This document shows positions 54,533 to 63,938 of a stretch of 64,000 nt of DNA, piece by piece. The notes under the pieces are model-generated. The model was not told where the DNA came from. It did no database searches and saw nothing but the letters and a program-made list of their open reading frames with translations. This stretch comes from CAYVTD01 sp964577665 (GTDB taxonomy: Bacteria; Bacteroidota; Ignavibacteria; Kapaibacteriales; UBA2268). Where the stretch lies: positions 4,463 through 68,462 of the forward strand of contig CAZOBD010000003.1 of assembly GCA_964577665.1 (NCBI GenBank). The letters run 5' to 3'. The position numbers and the translations under genes were made by a program. The first letter of the stretch is position 1. Each line of letters begins with the position of its first letter.

Positions 54533-56284
54533 ATGACAATAAACGAAACATACAGCAGAAATATCGACGCCAGCTATGAGGCTGTTCAGGATTATCTTCT
54601 AAACCTTTCAAAGCTTGAAAGCGTACCGGAGATAATTTCTCAGGGATTAAGCGTACTAAAAAATTTTCCCGACACCCTCTCTGTTAGTCTATTCCTGCTG
54701 AACAAAGAAAATTTTGAATTTGAGCACCGTTCCAGTCAGCCATATACCGAGCGGGACCATGCTGTTGAACTTTACGAATGCCTTGTGGAATACGGCACCG
54801 TGGGAATGGCTCTTGAAACCGGAAAACTTACACAGTACCCAAACAAAAAAAAGGGAACCTGCAACGGAAATGCAATGATAATTCCATTGATTGCTTCAGG
54901 CGGTCCCATTGGTCTGATTTTACAGACTTTTAAAAAACTACCCGATGATCTGGAATTTTACAAAGTAAAAATGACGGCATTTTTTGCAAGTCTTTTCTCT
55001 AACAAACTTGAAAATGCCATACTCATGGCAAAGCTCAAGAAAGAGCATTCCCTGCTTGAGCAGAGAATTGCCGCCCGGTCCATTAATTTAAATCAAAACA
55101 ACAGGGAACTACAGGCAATACTGCAGTCAGTACAGACAGGTATCGTTGTTATAGACATCGGCACTGATAGAATTGTAAATGCCAATAATACCGCCTATAA
55201 GATACTGGGGTTGAGAAATGTTGCTCTAATCGGAAAAGATTCGTCTTACTTTTTTGATTTTTTTGATACAAAAGAAGTACTTGACTCACGGGTTAAATTT
55301 TCTCGAAATTTTGAATCCGTTATCAGACGCCCCGATGGGGAACGGGTGCCAGTCTTAAGAACTTTTTCCAATGTTATTCTCGCAAATAAAAATTACAGGA
55401 TAGAGAGCTTTTACGAAATCTCCGAACAAAAGCGGGCAACTCAGGAGCTTAGAAAATCTAACGAACTTTTGGAACTTAAAGTGCAGGAGCGTACGGAAGA
55501 CCTCAATCTGCTTGTTCACAAACTGAAAGAAGAGATAAACGAAAGAAAGAACGCCGAGGAAAGACTTTCTGTAATGCTCGAACGGGAAAAAGAACTCAGT
55601 AATATGAAAACACAATTTGTATCGATGATTTCACATGAGTTCAGGACACCGCTTACTTTAATTAATTCTGCAGCACAGATGCTTCAAAAATTCCGCTCAA
55701 AACTAAGTGATGAAGACATAGAACACTACATACTGAGAATTCTAAAATCGGTCGACAATATGACGGGCATGATAGAAAATGTTATTTTTATCGGTAAGTC
55801 CGATTCGGAAAAAATGAGATTCAATCCCAGCCCCCTGAACATGCACAAAATAGCCGGTGAAATCGTTCAGGAATCAATTATTCTTCATGGAAAAGACAGG
55901 CATATTGATCTGAAATGCAATACCGGAGAGAAGCTGATTATGCTCGACGAAGACCTTATTCGTCAAATCTTTATGAACCTTCTGACTAACGCTTTGAAAT
56001 ATTCACCGGATGATTCCACAGTAGAATTTAAAATAAATTATCAGGACGGTGAATGCATGTTTATTGTAAAAGATTACGGCATAGGAATTCCCCCTTCAGA
56101 GCAGTTTAAAGTTTTTGAACTTTTCCACAGGGGGGCTAATGTTGGTAATGTATCAGGCACCGGTTTAGGTCTTGCCGTAGTCCAAAGAGCATTGGAACTG
56201 CACGGCGGCAGTCTTGAACTTGGCAGCAAAGCAAACGCAGGGACAACATTTAAAATAACCATCCCATGCAAAACTAAAGAGTAA
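54533..56284 (+). CDS. GAF-PAS sensor histidine kinase
   Basis: A 583-residue cytoplasmic kinase. A GAF-like region (about 25-165, including MIIPLIASGGPIGLILQT) and a coiled linker precede a PAS domain (about 185-300, QSVQTGIVVIDIGTDRIVNA), a long coiled coil, HisKA with histidine in MISHEFRTPLTLINSAAQ, and HATPase motifs FMNLLTNALKYSPDD, VKDYGIGIP and GTGLGLAVVQ. The REC-kinase starting nine bases downstream is the likely partner. Sensed signal unknown. Confidence 0.93.
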   Translation: MTINETYSRNIDASYEAVQDYLLNLSKLESVPEIISQGLSVLKNFPDTLSVSLFLLNKENFEFEHRSSQPYTERDHAVELYECLVEYGTVGMALETGKLTQYPNKKKGTCNGNAMIIPLIASGGPIGLILQTFKKLPDDLEFYKVKMTAFFASLFSNKLENAILMAKLKKEHSLLEQRIAARSINLNQNNRELQAILQSVQTGIVVIDIGTDRIVNANNTAYKILGLRNVALIGKDSSYFFDFFDTKEVLDSRVKFSRNFESVIRRPDGERVPVLRTFSNVILANKNYRIESFYEISEQKRATQELRKSNELLELKVQERTEDLNLLVHKLKEEINERKNAEERLSVMLEREKELSNMKTQFVSMISHEFRTPLTLINSAAQMLQKFRSKLSDEDIEHYILRILKSVDNMTGMIENVIFIGKSDSEKMRFNPSPLNMHKIAGEIVQESIILHGKDRHIDLKCNTGEKLIMLDEDLIRQIFMNLLTNALKYSPDDSTVEFKINYQDGECMFIVKDYGIGIPPSEQFKVFELFHRGANVGNVSGTGLGLAVVQRALELHGGSLELGSKANAGTTFKITIPCKTKE

Positions 56285-56292
56285 AACGCGAT

Positions 56293-57396
56293 ATGAGCAA
56301 AACAGTGTTAATAGTCGAAGATGAACAGGATATCAGAGAAGATATTTCAACACTTCTGAAACTCAATGATTATAATGTACTGAGCGCCATGAACGGAATA
56401 AAAGCTCTTGAAGTAATCGAGAAAGAAGTGCCCGATTTGATTTTGTCTGATGTTATGATGCCTGAAATGGACGGTTATGAGCTGCTGGAAAATCTTCAAA
56501 AAAGCCAAAGGTATTCAAACATTCCTTTTTTGTTTCTGACTGCCAAAACAGATAAAAAAAATATGCGTGAGGGGATGAACCTCGGTGCAGACGATTACAT
56601 TCCCAAACCTTTTGATTTTCAAGAACTCCTTAGCGCAATTGATGTCAGATTAAAGAAAAAAGAAAGATCCGCCCGAAAATTTGAAAAGAAACTGGAAGAC
56701 CTGAGAAGAAATATTCGCCGTTCTCTTCCCCACGAAATCAGAACACCTCTTAATTCCATTATCGGTTTTTCTGATTTGCTCGTTAAAACTTATGATCATA
56801 CTTCAAAAGATGAAATGCTGGAAATGCTTACCCATATCAATGATTCAGGTAAACGGCTCAGTACTTTGATGGAAAAATACCTGCTTTATGCCAATCTTGA
56901 AATCCTTATGTCAAGTCCTGATGAAATCAAAAGAATACAAAATTACTACATTTCTTCTTCACAGAATATTATTACGGATTACTGCGAGCATGTATTAAAA
57001 AAGTTTGGCAGAATAGAAGACGCAGAATATGAGATTCATGACTCGGGATTGAAGATTTCGGAAGAGTATTTTTTGAAATTACTGGAAGAATTAATTGAAA
57101 ATGCATGTAAATTTTCAGAACAGGGTACTAAGATTAAAATCAAAGGAAGACCCTATTCTAAAACATACGAGCTGTCAATAACTGACTCAGGCAGGGGAAT
57201 GACCCGCGAGCAAATTGATAATTACGAGGCTTATATTCAATTCGAAAGAAAAGTTTACGAACAGCAAGGCTCGGGGCTAGGGCTTACCATAGTAAAAAGC
57301 ATCGTAAAGATTTTCGGAGGAACTGTTGCAATAGACAGCGAACCCGGGCAATACACTTCTGTATCGGTTAAGCTGCCGGTCTTTGAAGAATTGTGA
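56293..57396 (+). CDS. Response regulator-histidine kinase (REC first)
   Basis: A 367-residue protein with a receiver domain at the N-terminus (D10-E11, phosphoacceptor D53 in ILSDVMMPEMDG, K105 in YIPKPFDF), a basic linker, then HisKA with H147 in LPHEIRTPLNSIIGF and an HATPase domain ending QQGSGLGLTIVKSIVKIFGG. This order lets the upstream kinase control the output kinase. It is convergent with the SDR gene, four bases apart. Next phosphotransfer partner not seen. Confidence 0.92.
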   Translation: MSKTVLIVEDEQDIREDISTLLKLNDYNVLSAMNGIKALEVIEKEVPDLILSDVMMPEMDGYELLENLQKSQRYSNIPFLFLTAKTDKKNMREGMNLGADDYIPKPFDFQELLSAIDVRLKKKERSARKFEKKLEDLRRNIRRSLPHEIRTPLNSIIGFSDLLVKTYDHTSKDEMLEMLTHINDSGKRLSTLMEKYLLYANLEILMSSPDEIKRIQNYYISSSQNIITDYCEHVLKKFGRIEDAEYEIHDSGLKISEEYFLKLLEELIENACKFSEQGTKIKIKGRPYSKTYELSITDSGRGMTREQIDNYEAYIQFERKVYEQQGSGLGLTIVKSIVKIFGGTVAIDSEPGQYTSVSVKLPVFEEL

Positions 57397-57400
57397 TTTC

Positions 57401-58144
57401 TCACAAGTTCATTTTTTTGAAAATGCCTTCGGGAATCATTCTTATCACTGTCATTATAAGCTTCCAGTATCCCGGCAGGTAAGCAATGTCTTTTCCGTTT
57501 TTCATCGCATCATAGATTCCCTTGCCGACATCTTTTGCCTTTGCAAAAAGAGGACCTTTAGGCATGTGGGCAGTCATGGGAGTGTCAACCATGCCGGGCT
57601 TAATTGTAACCACATTCACACCGCTTTTTGCAAGTCTGTTTCGCAGCCCCTGCAAAAATGTAGTAACTCCGCCCTTTGCGGCTCCATAAAGATAATTGCT
57701 CCGCCTTCCTCTGTCACCTGCTACCGAAGAAATAACGGCTATAGTGCCGCTTTTCTGTTCATCAAAATACTTAGCGGCTGCTGTCGCAAGACTTATTACC
57801 CCCGTGCAGTTTATTGAAAATTCACGTACAGCATCGAGATTGTTTTCTTCCATTTTTTTCTGGTCGGGAAGTGTGCCGTGAGCAATCAAAACAGCATCTA
57901 TGCCCTTCATCGTTTCGCCAGCTTCTTTAATAAGACTTTCATGCGATTCATAGTCGAGGGCATCAGCTTCTTTTAGGTGTATCTTGTTATTATTTCCTGA
58001 CCGCGTCAGAATGTCATCTCTGACGGCTTCGAGCCTTTCAATCTTTAAGTCTGCAAGGAAAAGCTCTGCGTTTTCATAGGCAAAGTATTTGGCAGTTTCA
58101 TGCGCTATTGCAGAGCAGGCGCCGAAAATAAGTATTTTTTTCAT
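57401..58144 (-). CDS. DprE2-like decaprenylphosphoryl-2-keto-ribose reductase (SDR)
   Basis: A 247-residue short-chain dehydrogenase. The cofactor motif is IFGACSAIAHETAKYFA, a GACSAIA variant typical of DprE2-type SDRs, and the catalytic motifs are VISSVAGDRGR and YLYGAAKGGVTTFL (Y-x3-K). It would reduce the 2-keto intermediate from DprE1 to polyprenylphosphoryl-arabinose. The likely partner dprE1-like gene is 514 bases upstream on the same strand, separated by dispersed repeats. Confidence 0.82.
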   Translation of the reverse strand: MKKILIFGACSAIAHETAKYFAYENAELFLADLKIERLEAVRDDILTRSGNNNKIHLKEADALDYESHESLIKEAGETMKGIDAVLIAHGTLPDQKKMEENNLDAVREFSINCTGVISLATAAAKYFDEQKSGTIAVISSVAGDRGRRSNYLYGAAKGGVTTFLQGLRNRLAKSGVNVVTIKPGMVDTPMTAHMPKGPLFAKAKDVGKGIYDAMKNGKDIAYLPGYWKLIMTVIRMIPEGIFKKMNL

Positions 58145-58199
58145 AAGAAATTATCCTTTTTTTTACATCAATATTTTTTTTATGTGTTTATTTTTTTTT

Positions 58200-58615
58200 C
58201 GCTTCAGATGTCCAGCATCTGACAGATGTTGGACATCTTTTTCTTCCTTGTTAGGTCATTGCGAGGAGCGAAGCGACGAAGCAATCTCCAACCTTAGACA
58301 GATTCTCAAGAGATTGCTTCGCTCTGCTCGCAATGACGAAATTCAGTTTTTCAAATAATCATTCCCTTGTGTGTTTTTCCAAATCATGGATGTTTCGTCT
58401 GCTTATTTTTAATACTATTTCTAAAAAAACTTTTCTCTGTCATGCTGAACTTGTTTCAGCATCTCACGTATGAGGAACACACACCTAATCCCCTCTCAAG
58501 AGGGGACTTCTTTTGATTTCAGATGTCAGACACCTTGAAGGTGTCTGACATCTTTCTCAAATAATCATGCCCTTATGTGTTTTTCCAAATCATGGATGTT
58601 TCGTCTGCTTATTTT
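58200..58615. repeat. Mosaic of intergenic palindromic repeats between dprE1- and dprE2-like genes
   Basis: Gene-free spacer (58145-58658) rich in repeats. In order: hairpin AGATGTCCAGCATCTG/ACAGATGTTGGACATCT (58206-58238); a large inverted pair GTCATTGCGAGGAGCGAAGC and onward (58255-58288) with its reverse arm ending GCTCGCAATGAC (58310-58337); segment TTCCAAATCATGGATGTTTC (about 58361-58410); GTCATGCTGAACTTGTTTCAGCATCTCAC (58439-58467); CCCCTCTCAAGAGGGG (58491-58506); the 33-nt AGATGTCAGACACCTT hairpin (58521-58553); and a second TTCCAAATCATGGATGTTTC segment (about 58568-58614). No promoter stands out. Confidence 0.8.
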
Positions 58616-58658
58616 CTTCATATTTTTCATTTCCCTGATGTCTAATATAAAAAAAATT

Positions 58659-59972
58659 TTACCCTGCTACTCTTCTCCAAAAGCTCGATGAGAACTTCGG
58701 GTCTTTATATTCAAGAAATTCTTTCCACCGCGGATAGAATTTTTTAAAGTCATCCGAACTCATCCTTGCATCTTTTGCGGGATAAAATCCGCCTCCTGCA
58801 TCCCTTACCACTCTGTCTAGTTCATTCAGAAGCAAAAGTGTCTTTTTTCCTGTCATCCTAAAATCAATAGCCATGTTAACTCCGGGCCTCGGAAATGACA
58901 TCATGCCGGGTGATTCAACATCGCCGAAAGTTTTCATAACGGTAAGAAATGAACTAAGCCCCGAGCGTGATACCAAATCCAGAAATTCATTATAAGCCTC
59001 CCTTTCTTTTCCGAAGGGAATAACGAATTGATACTGCAGAAAACCGTTTTTGCCGTAAGCCCTGTTCCAATGATAAACTCCGTCCAGCGGATAGAAAAAC
59101 GGATCGTAATGTACAATATTTCTTTCAATTTTATTTACCTGCTTATTGTAATAAAGCATATTGAAAGCATTTACGGTAATATTATTTATAAATGGAGCTT
59201 CAACAGGCAGAGCTTTCGGTTCTTTTTTCTTAACCTCCGGTACTGCCATTTTTGCCGGGTCCGCATGGCTGCCCCTGTTATATATTCCTCTGCCGCGGGA
59301 GCTTCCGGTTGCAGTACAGTCCACCCAGGCAACGGTATAATCAAAATCTTTTTCAGACTCTTCATTTATTTCAAAGAACTCTTCCAAGCGGTCATATTTT
59401 ATCGCTTCCATGGCAAAAAACTCGCTGGGACAATGCTGAAGCTGCATTTCAAGCCAGGTAACAATGCCCGTTAGGCCTAGTCCCCCGATAGTTGCGTGAA
59501 ACATGCCGCTGTTCTCTTCCCTGGAGCAAATAATTCTTTCCCCGTCAGAGCGTAATAGTTCAAATTTTAAGACATGCCTGCCGAAAGTACCGCCTTTGTG
59601 GTGATTTTTGCCGTGGACGTCATTTGCAAGAGCGCCGCCGACGGTAATGAGCTTTGTTCCGGGAGTGGCGGAAGGAAACCATCCGAGAGGAACTGCAAAA
59701 TCAAGTATCTGCTCAAGGGTAACGCCTGCTTCGCAGCGTAAAATTCCTTTTTCGCGGTCAAAGCTTATTAAACGGTTCATCCCTCGTGTATCGAGGAGTA
59801 TGCCGTTTTCGTTAAGGCAGCTGTCCCCGTAGCTTTTGCCGCATCCGTAGGGCAGTACGCTTTTCTTAAAATCTATTAAGTCAGGAATGTCGCTCCGCCA
59901 AAAAAGTTTCTTTACGTCGTAAGGAAGATGTTTAGGCCATCTGCCCCATGATTCATAATCGCTTAAGTTCAT
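58659..59972 (-). CDS. DprE1-like FAD-binding decaprenylphosphoryl-ribose oxidase
   Basis: A 437-residue FAD-linked oxidoreductase of the FAD_binding_4/ALO type. It has LPYGCGKSYGDSCLN, the flavin loop ATPGTKLITVGGALANDVHGKNHH, GGTFGRHVLKFELL and a C-terminal RRVAG. Mycobacterial DprE1 has the same architecture and epimerises polyprenyl-phosphoryl-ribose with DprE2. The mycobacterial target cysteine for DprE1 inhibitors was not assigned here. It overlaps the HAD-UbiA gene by four bases (ATGA). Confidence 0.85.
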   Translation of the reverse strand: MNLSDYESWGRWPKHLPYDVKKLFWRSDIPDLIDFKKSVLPYGCGKSYGDSCLNENGILLDTRGMNRLISFDREKGILRCEAGVTLEQILDFAVPLGWFPSATPGTKLITVGGALANDVHGKNHHKGGTFGRHVLKFELLRSDGERIICSREENSGMFHATIGGLGLTGIVTWLEMQLQHCPSEFFAMEAIKYDRLEEFFEINEESEKDFDYTVAWVDCTATGSSRGRGIYNRGSHADPAKMAVPEVKKKEPKALPVEAPFINNITVNAFNMLYYNKQVNKIERNIVHYDPFFYPLDGVYHWNRAYGKNGFLQYQFVIPFGKEREAYNEFLDLVSRSGLSSFLTVMKTFGDVESPGMMSFPRPGVNMAIDFRMTGKKTLLLLNELDRVVRDAGGGFYPAKDARMSSDDFKKFYPRWKEFLEYKDPKFSSSFWRRVAG

Positions 59973-61402
59973 ACAGCCGCTCCAATTATTAAAATAACTA
60001 CAATTAATCCTGCCACATAGCTGACCGGGTCTTTACCGGTAAAAACTATCGGATCGTCGTGCATTTTGCCCCTGTGTGCCATGAACCATATCCTTGTTAT
60101 CCAGAAAAGCAAAACAGGTACTATTGCCCACAGCAGCTCAGGACGTTTGTACAAACCTACTACGGCTTCACTGTTTACATACAGAGCAAAAACTAGTACC
60201 GATAAATAACCGCCGGTTGTACCAAGGCTCGACAAAAGATTAATATCATCGATATGATACCCTCTGCCTTTAGTTTTCGTCTTATTTGCATCTGCAAGCT
60301 GCTTCAGTTCGGTATATCTTTTTACAATAGCAAGATTAAGAAATAAAAACATAGAAAACGCCAGCATCCAGAAAGAAACAGAAACGCCAACCGCTGCTCC
60401 CCCCGCTATTATTCTAATAGTATAAAGTCCTGCTAGTATAATAATATCAATAATATATACCCGCTTTAAGCTGAATGAATATGCAGTTGTCAGAATAAGG
60501 TACACAAGAAGAACCATCGTGAATCTTAACGGAAGAAAAACAAATGAAGTAACAATGCTTAACAGGAACAGAAATATTGAAAGATTAACTGCTGAAGGAA
60601 CAGAAATCAATCCGGAAGCTACAGGACGAAAACGCTTTCTCGGATGGGCACGGTCGGCTTCAATATCGAAAAGGTCGTTTGTAACGTAAACCGAGGAAGC
60701 TGCAAAACAAAATACCGCAAATGCTATAAAATTCTGAAACAATAGCGAAAAACTCCCTATTTCATGTGCCATAAAAAGAGGAAGAAAAATAAGTATGTTC
60801 TTAATCCACTGATATACCCTTATTTCTCTGAAATAGTGGTTTAAACTTGGCTTATCCGCATCAAACACATGGATTACATTGCTGAGTTCCCGGGCTTTTT
60901 TCAAAACTATGTCAGATTTTTTCAATACAAGAGCATTTGCAGCCGAAGCCCATACTGCTAAATCTGCCCGGCTGTCTCCGATATAGTCAAAACCCTTGCT
61001 GCCAAATTTCTCGACCAGCTTCTTTCTCTTTTCTTCTGAACGGAGATTAACAGTTTCCGTTGCAATAACTTCATCGAAAATTCCAAGATAATTGCTTACA
61101 TCATCTGCAATGCTTTTTACGGTGGCAGTTGCCAGCACAATCTTTCTGCCTTTATCTTTTTCTTTTTTGAGAAAATCTAACACTTCCCTTCGATAAGGCA
61201 GAAGTAAAGCCTCACATTTGCCGAATTTCTCAATTGATTTTTTGAAATACAGCCTGCCTTTTAGAATCCAAAACGGCATCAGTAACAAAAGCAGGGGATT
61301 CTTTCGAACTGCAATAATCGTAGATTCCAGCAGGCTGTCACTTTTAATCAACGTACCGTCGAGGTCCACACAAAGTGGTATTTGACTGCTTTTATCCGTC
61401 AT
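59969..61402 (-). CDS. HAD phosphatase-UbiA prenyltransferase fusion (DPPR-synthase-like)
   Basis: A 477-residue two-part protein. Residues 1-205 are a HAD phosphatase with D13/D15 in LCVDLDGTLI, T in VLATATVKS and FDYIGDSRADLAVWA. Residues about 210-477 are a polytopic UbiA-type enzyme with the prenyl-phosphate motif VTNDLFDIEADRAHPRKRF and Y-x-x-K-like second motif (SLKRVYIIDIIILAG). In mycobacteria, DPPR synthase transfers phosphoribose to decaprenyl phosphate and a phosphatase follows; here both steps seem fused. Start overlaps the galactopyranose mutase stop (ATGA). Confidence 0.85.
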   Translation of the reverse strand: MTDKSSQIPLCVDLDGTLIKSDSLLESTIIAVRKNPLLLLLMPFWILKGRLYFKKSIEKFGKCEALLLPYRREVLDFLKKEKDKGRKIVLATATVKSIADDVSNYLGIFDEVIATETVNLRSEEKRKKLVEKFGSKGFDYIGDSRADLAVWASAANALVLKKSDIVLKKARELSNVIHVFDADKPSLNHYFREIRVYQWIKNILIFLPLFMAHEIGSFSLLFQNFIAFAVFCFAASSVYVTNDLFDIEADRAHPRKRFRPVASGLISVPSAVNLSIFLFLLSIVTSFVFLPLRFTMVLLVYLILTTAYSFSLKRVYIIDIIILAGLYTIRIIAGGAAVGVSVSFWMLAFSMFLFLNLAIVKRYTELKQLADANKTKTKGRGYHIDDINLLSSLGTTGGYLSVLVFALYVNSEAVVGLYKRPELLWAIVPVLLFWITRIWFMAHRGKMHDDPIVFTGKDPVSYVAGLIVVILIIGAAV

Positions 61403-62526
61403 AATGATTTAGCGATTTTTTGTTCAAACAATTGAAGCGCCGCTCCGGTTACTTCGTCCATATTGTAATATTTATAATCTGCAAGCCTGCCAAGAAAAAA
61501 GACATTTCCAAGAAGTTTTTCGGCTTCTTTTCTGTATTTCGCAAATATATCATGATTTCTGCTCTGAGGTATCGGATAATAAGGTTCATCGCTGTCTTTA
61601 TCGGTAGGCTTTGAATATTCATAAGCAACAGTAGTTTTTTCGGTTTTTTGTTTCATAAAATGCTTAAACTCGGTAATCCTTATAAAATCTTCATCGTTAG
61701 GATAGTTTATCTGAGAGTTTTCCTGAAACCACGGGAAATCATAGGTTTTCAAATCAAAGACTTGAGTTCGGTAAGGCAGTTCGCCGTGAATGTAGTCAAA
61801 ATAGTAATCTATGGGGCCGGTGAAAATAAGTTTGTCGAAATCAATGTCATTGACTGATGATTTAAACTCGGTATTTAATTCAATATGTATGTTTGGATTT
61901 TCAACTAATTTTTCAAACAAAGCGGTATATCCGTTTACGGGGATTCCCTGATACCTGTCCTGAAAGTACCGATTATCCCTTGAAATATGAACCGGCACGC
62001 GGGAACTTACGGAATAGTCCAGCTCTTCGGGTTTTAAAGACCACTGTTTAAGATTATATCCGAGAAATACGTTTTTATAAATATAATCAGCCAGAAATTT
62101 CAATTCATCATTTGTGGTTTTTTGAAGCTGTAAAATGGGAATCTTCATCCCTGCTCCGTATGTATTGATGAGTAAATCTGTTAATTTTTGTGCATAATGG
62201 TTTTCAAAAAGCTGGAAAATACTGTTTATATTGAACGGAAGAGGAATATTCTTTTTTTCAATTCTAGCAAGCACAATATGGTTATAGTTGTTCCAACCGG
62301 TAAATTCCGATAGGTAATCCCATACTTTTTTGCTGTTTGTGTGGAAAGCATGTGGACCGTATTTGTGGATGAGAACGCCGCCGTCGTCAAAATAATCATA
62401 GCAGTGCCCTCCTATGTGATTTCTTTTGTCAATAATAAGAACTTTTTTTTCAAGCCGGGAAGCTATTCTTTCAGCCGTTACACATCCGGCTAAACCGGCG
62501 CCTGCAATCAGATAATCGTATTTCAT
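61399..62526 (-). CDS. glf: UDP-galactopyranose mutase
   Basis: A 375-residue flavoenzyme converting UDP-galactopyranose to UDP-galactofuranose. The FAD motif is YLIAGAGLAGCVTAERIA, followed by DKRNHIGGHCYD, the diagnostic KYGPHAFHTNSKKVW and a C-terminal FLGRLADYKYYNMDEV. Length is usual. It overlaps the flippase upstream and the HAD-UbiA gene downstream by four bases each. Confidence 0.95.
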   Translation of the reverse strand: MKYDYLIAGAGLAGCVTAERIASRLEKKVLIIDKRNHIGGHCYDYFDDGGVLIHKYGPHAFHTNSKKVWDYLSEFTGWNNYNHIVLARIEKKNIPLPFNINSIFQLFENHYAQKLTDLLINTYGAGMKIPILQLQKTTNDELKFLADYIYKNVFLGYNLKQWSLKPEELDYSVSSRVPVHISRDNRYFQDRYQGIPVNGYTALFEKLVENPNIHIELNTEFKSSVNDIDFDKLIFTGPIDYYFDYIHGELPYRTQVFDLKTYDFPWFQENSQINYPNDEDFIRITEFKHFMKQKTEKTTVAYEYSKPTDKDSDEPYYPIPQSRNHDIFAKYRKEAEKLLGNVFFLGRLADYKYYNMDEVTGAALQLFEQKIAKSL

Positions 62527-63938
62527 TTATTTTTGTTAAAAAGATATTTCTTTAAATCTTCTATGTCTATAATTTTTAACGAAAAAACCGTTCCTGCAAA
62601 AATAATAAAACTTATTGCAATAGCCGCAAACGTATTTAAATTTAAAGTTGCGGCGAAATATCCGGCGGCACAGCTAAATCCTGATATCAACAAGAGTTTT
62701 GCAAAATTCCAAAGGTACAGCAACTTAATATTTTTATAGAAAAAGTAAGCAAGCCCCGCACCTACGGCAATTTCGCTTGCCAAGGCGGCAACCGCCGCAC
62801 CGTAGTAACTGTATTCGGGTATTAGTGCGAAATTGAGTACAATATTCAATGTACAGCCTGCAATGATTGCTAACATAGACTGTTTTTCTTTCTTCCAAGT
62901 TATTAGCGGTATATTCAATGAAATATTTATGTAAGCAAAAAATGAAGAAGCCATAAGTATTCTAACAATATCAACAGATTCGGAAAATTCCGCAGAAAAT
63001 ACTTTTGTTATTATAAAATCGGCGTAAGTAAAAAAAACGGCAGAAGTAAAAACTCCTGCAACAGCCAGCAAGAGCGTAAACTTAGAAACAATCTTCCTTT
63101 TTTCTTCCAAAGTTCCCGCTCTGGAAAGAACAGGGAAAAATGCGTATTGTATCACATTTGAAGGCAGAAGACTCAGCACAAGCACTTTGAAAGCTACAAA
63201 GTAAATACCGGTAGCCGCATCGCCTTTAATAAAACCAAGTATCAAAATATTGAACGTATTCAATAGAGTAATAAATAATGTGGAAACTGCAAGCGGCAGC
63301 GCAGATTTTCGCAGTTCCTTCATCAGCTCAATATTCAGCTTTAGTTTCAGTGCGCCGTAAATTTTAATATATACCGCAAGCATCCACAAAGAATTAATAA
63401 CCAGAGCCAAAGTAATGATAGCCATTGCAAGTACTGCATCTTCCCTGCCGTTCACAAAAATTATAATGCCTGTAAGGTTTAAAACATTAACAATCACCTG
63501 CCTGAGAGCAAGGATTTCCATTTTTTCCACACCCTGATAGACCCAGTCGAGCAATATAGCATTAGCAAAAAGGCTGCCTCCGCAGATGAGAATAATTATC
63601 TTAGCCTCATCGCTTTTGTCCATAAAAGCAACAGTTACGGCTAACACTGCATATCCCGCTGCAGCCAGAATCAGCCGCATTGTTACAATTGTGTTTACAT
63701 ATTTATTGATTTTCTCTGAGAATTTCGCAATCTCACGAGCGCCGACAGTGTTGAAGCCAAGTGTAATAAAGAGTATGAAGTAATTTACATAAGTATTTGC
63801 AAATCCAATCATACCCATCCCGCTTTTTCCGAGTTCGCGGGCGAGAATCGCAGTCCATAAAAAAACAATCCCTTTCGACGCCAGTTCGGCAGCCGAAAGG
63901 GAAAGCATATTCTTAAGTATTTTTTTGCCTGCCTGCAT
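62523..63938 (-). CDS. Oligosaccharide flippase (Wzx/MATE-like)
   Basis: A 471-residue polytopic membrane protein of the polysaccharide biosynthesis flippase family, with about 12-14 helices. Features include MLSLSAAELASKGIVFLWTA, GFANTYVNYFILFITLGFNT and LSLLPSNVIQYAFFPVLSR. It would move a lipid-linked glycan across the inner membrane. It is the first gene seen of the minus-strand cluster with glf, HAD-UbiA and dprE1-like, all joined by ATGA overlaps. Confidence 0.9.
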   Translation of the reverse strand: MQAGKKILKNMLSLSAAELASKGIVFLWTAILARELGKSGMGMIGFANTYVNYFILFITLGFNTVGAREIAKFSEKINKYVNTIVTMRLILAAAGYAVLAVTVAFMDKSDEAKIIILICGGSLFANAILLDWVYQGVEKMEILALRQVIVNVLNLTGIIIFVNGREDAVLAMAIITLALVINSLWMLAVYIKIYGALKLKLNIELMKELRKSALPLAVSTLFITLLNTFNILILGFIKGDAATGIYFVAFKVLVLSLLPSNVIQYAFFPVLSRAGTLEEKRKIVSKFTLLLAVAGVFTSAVFFTYADFIITKVFSAEFSESVDIVRILMASSFFAYINISLNIPLITWKKEKQSMLAIIAGCTLNIVLNFALIPEYSYYGAAVAALASEIAVGAGLAYFFYKNIKLLYLWNFAKLLLISGFSCAAGYFAATLNLNTFAAIAISFIIFAGTVFSLKIIDIEDLKKYLFNKNK

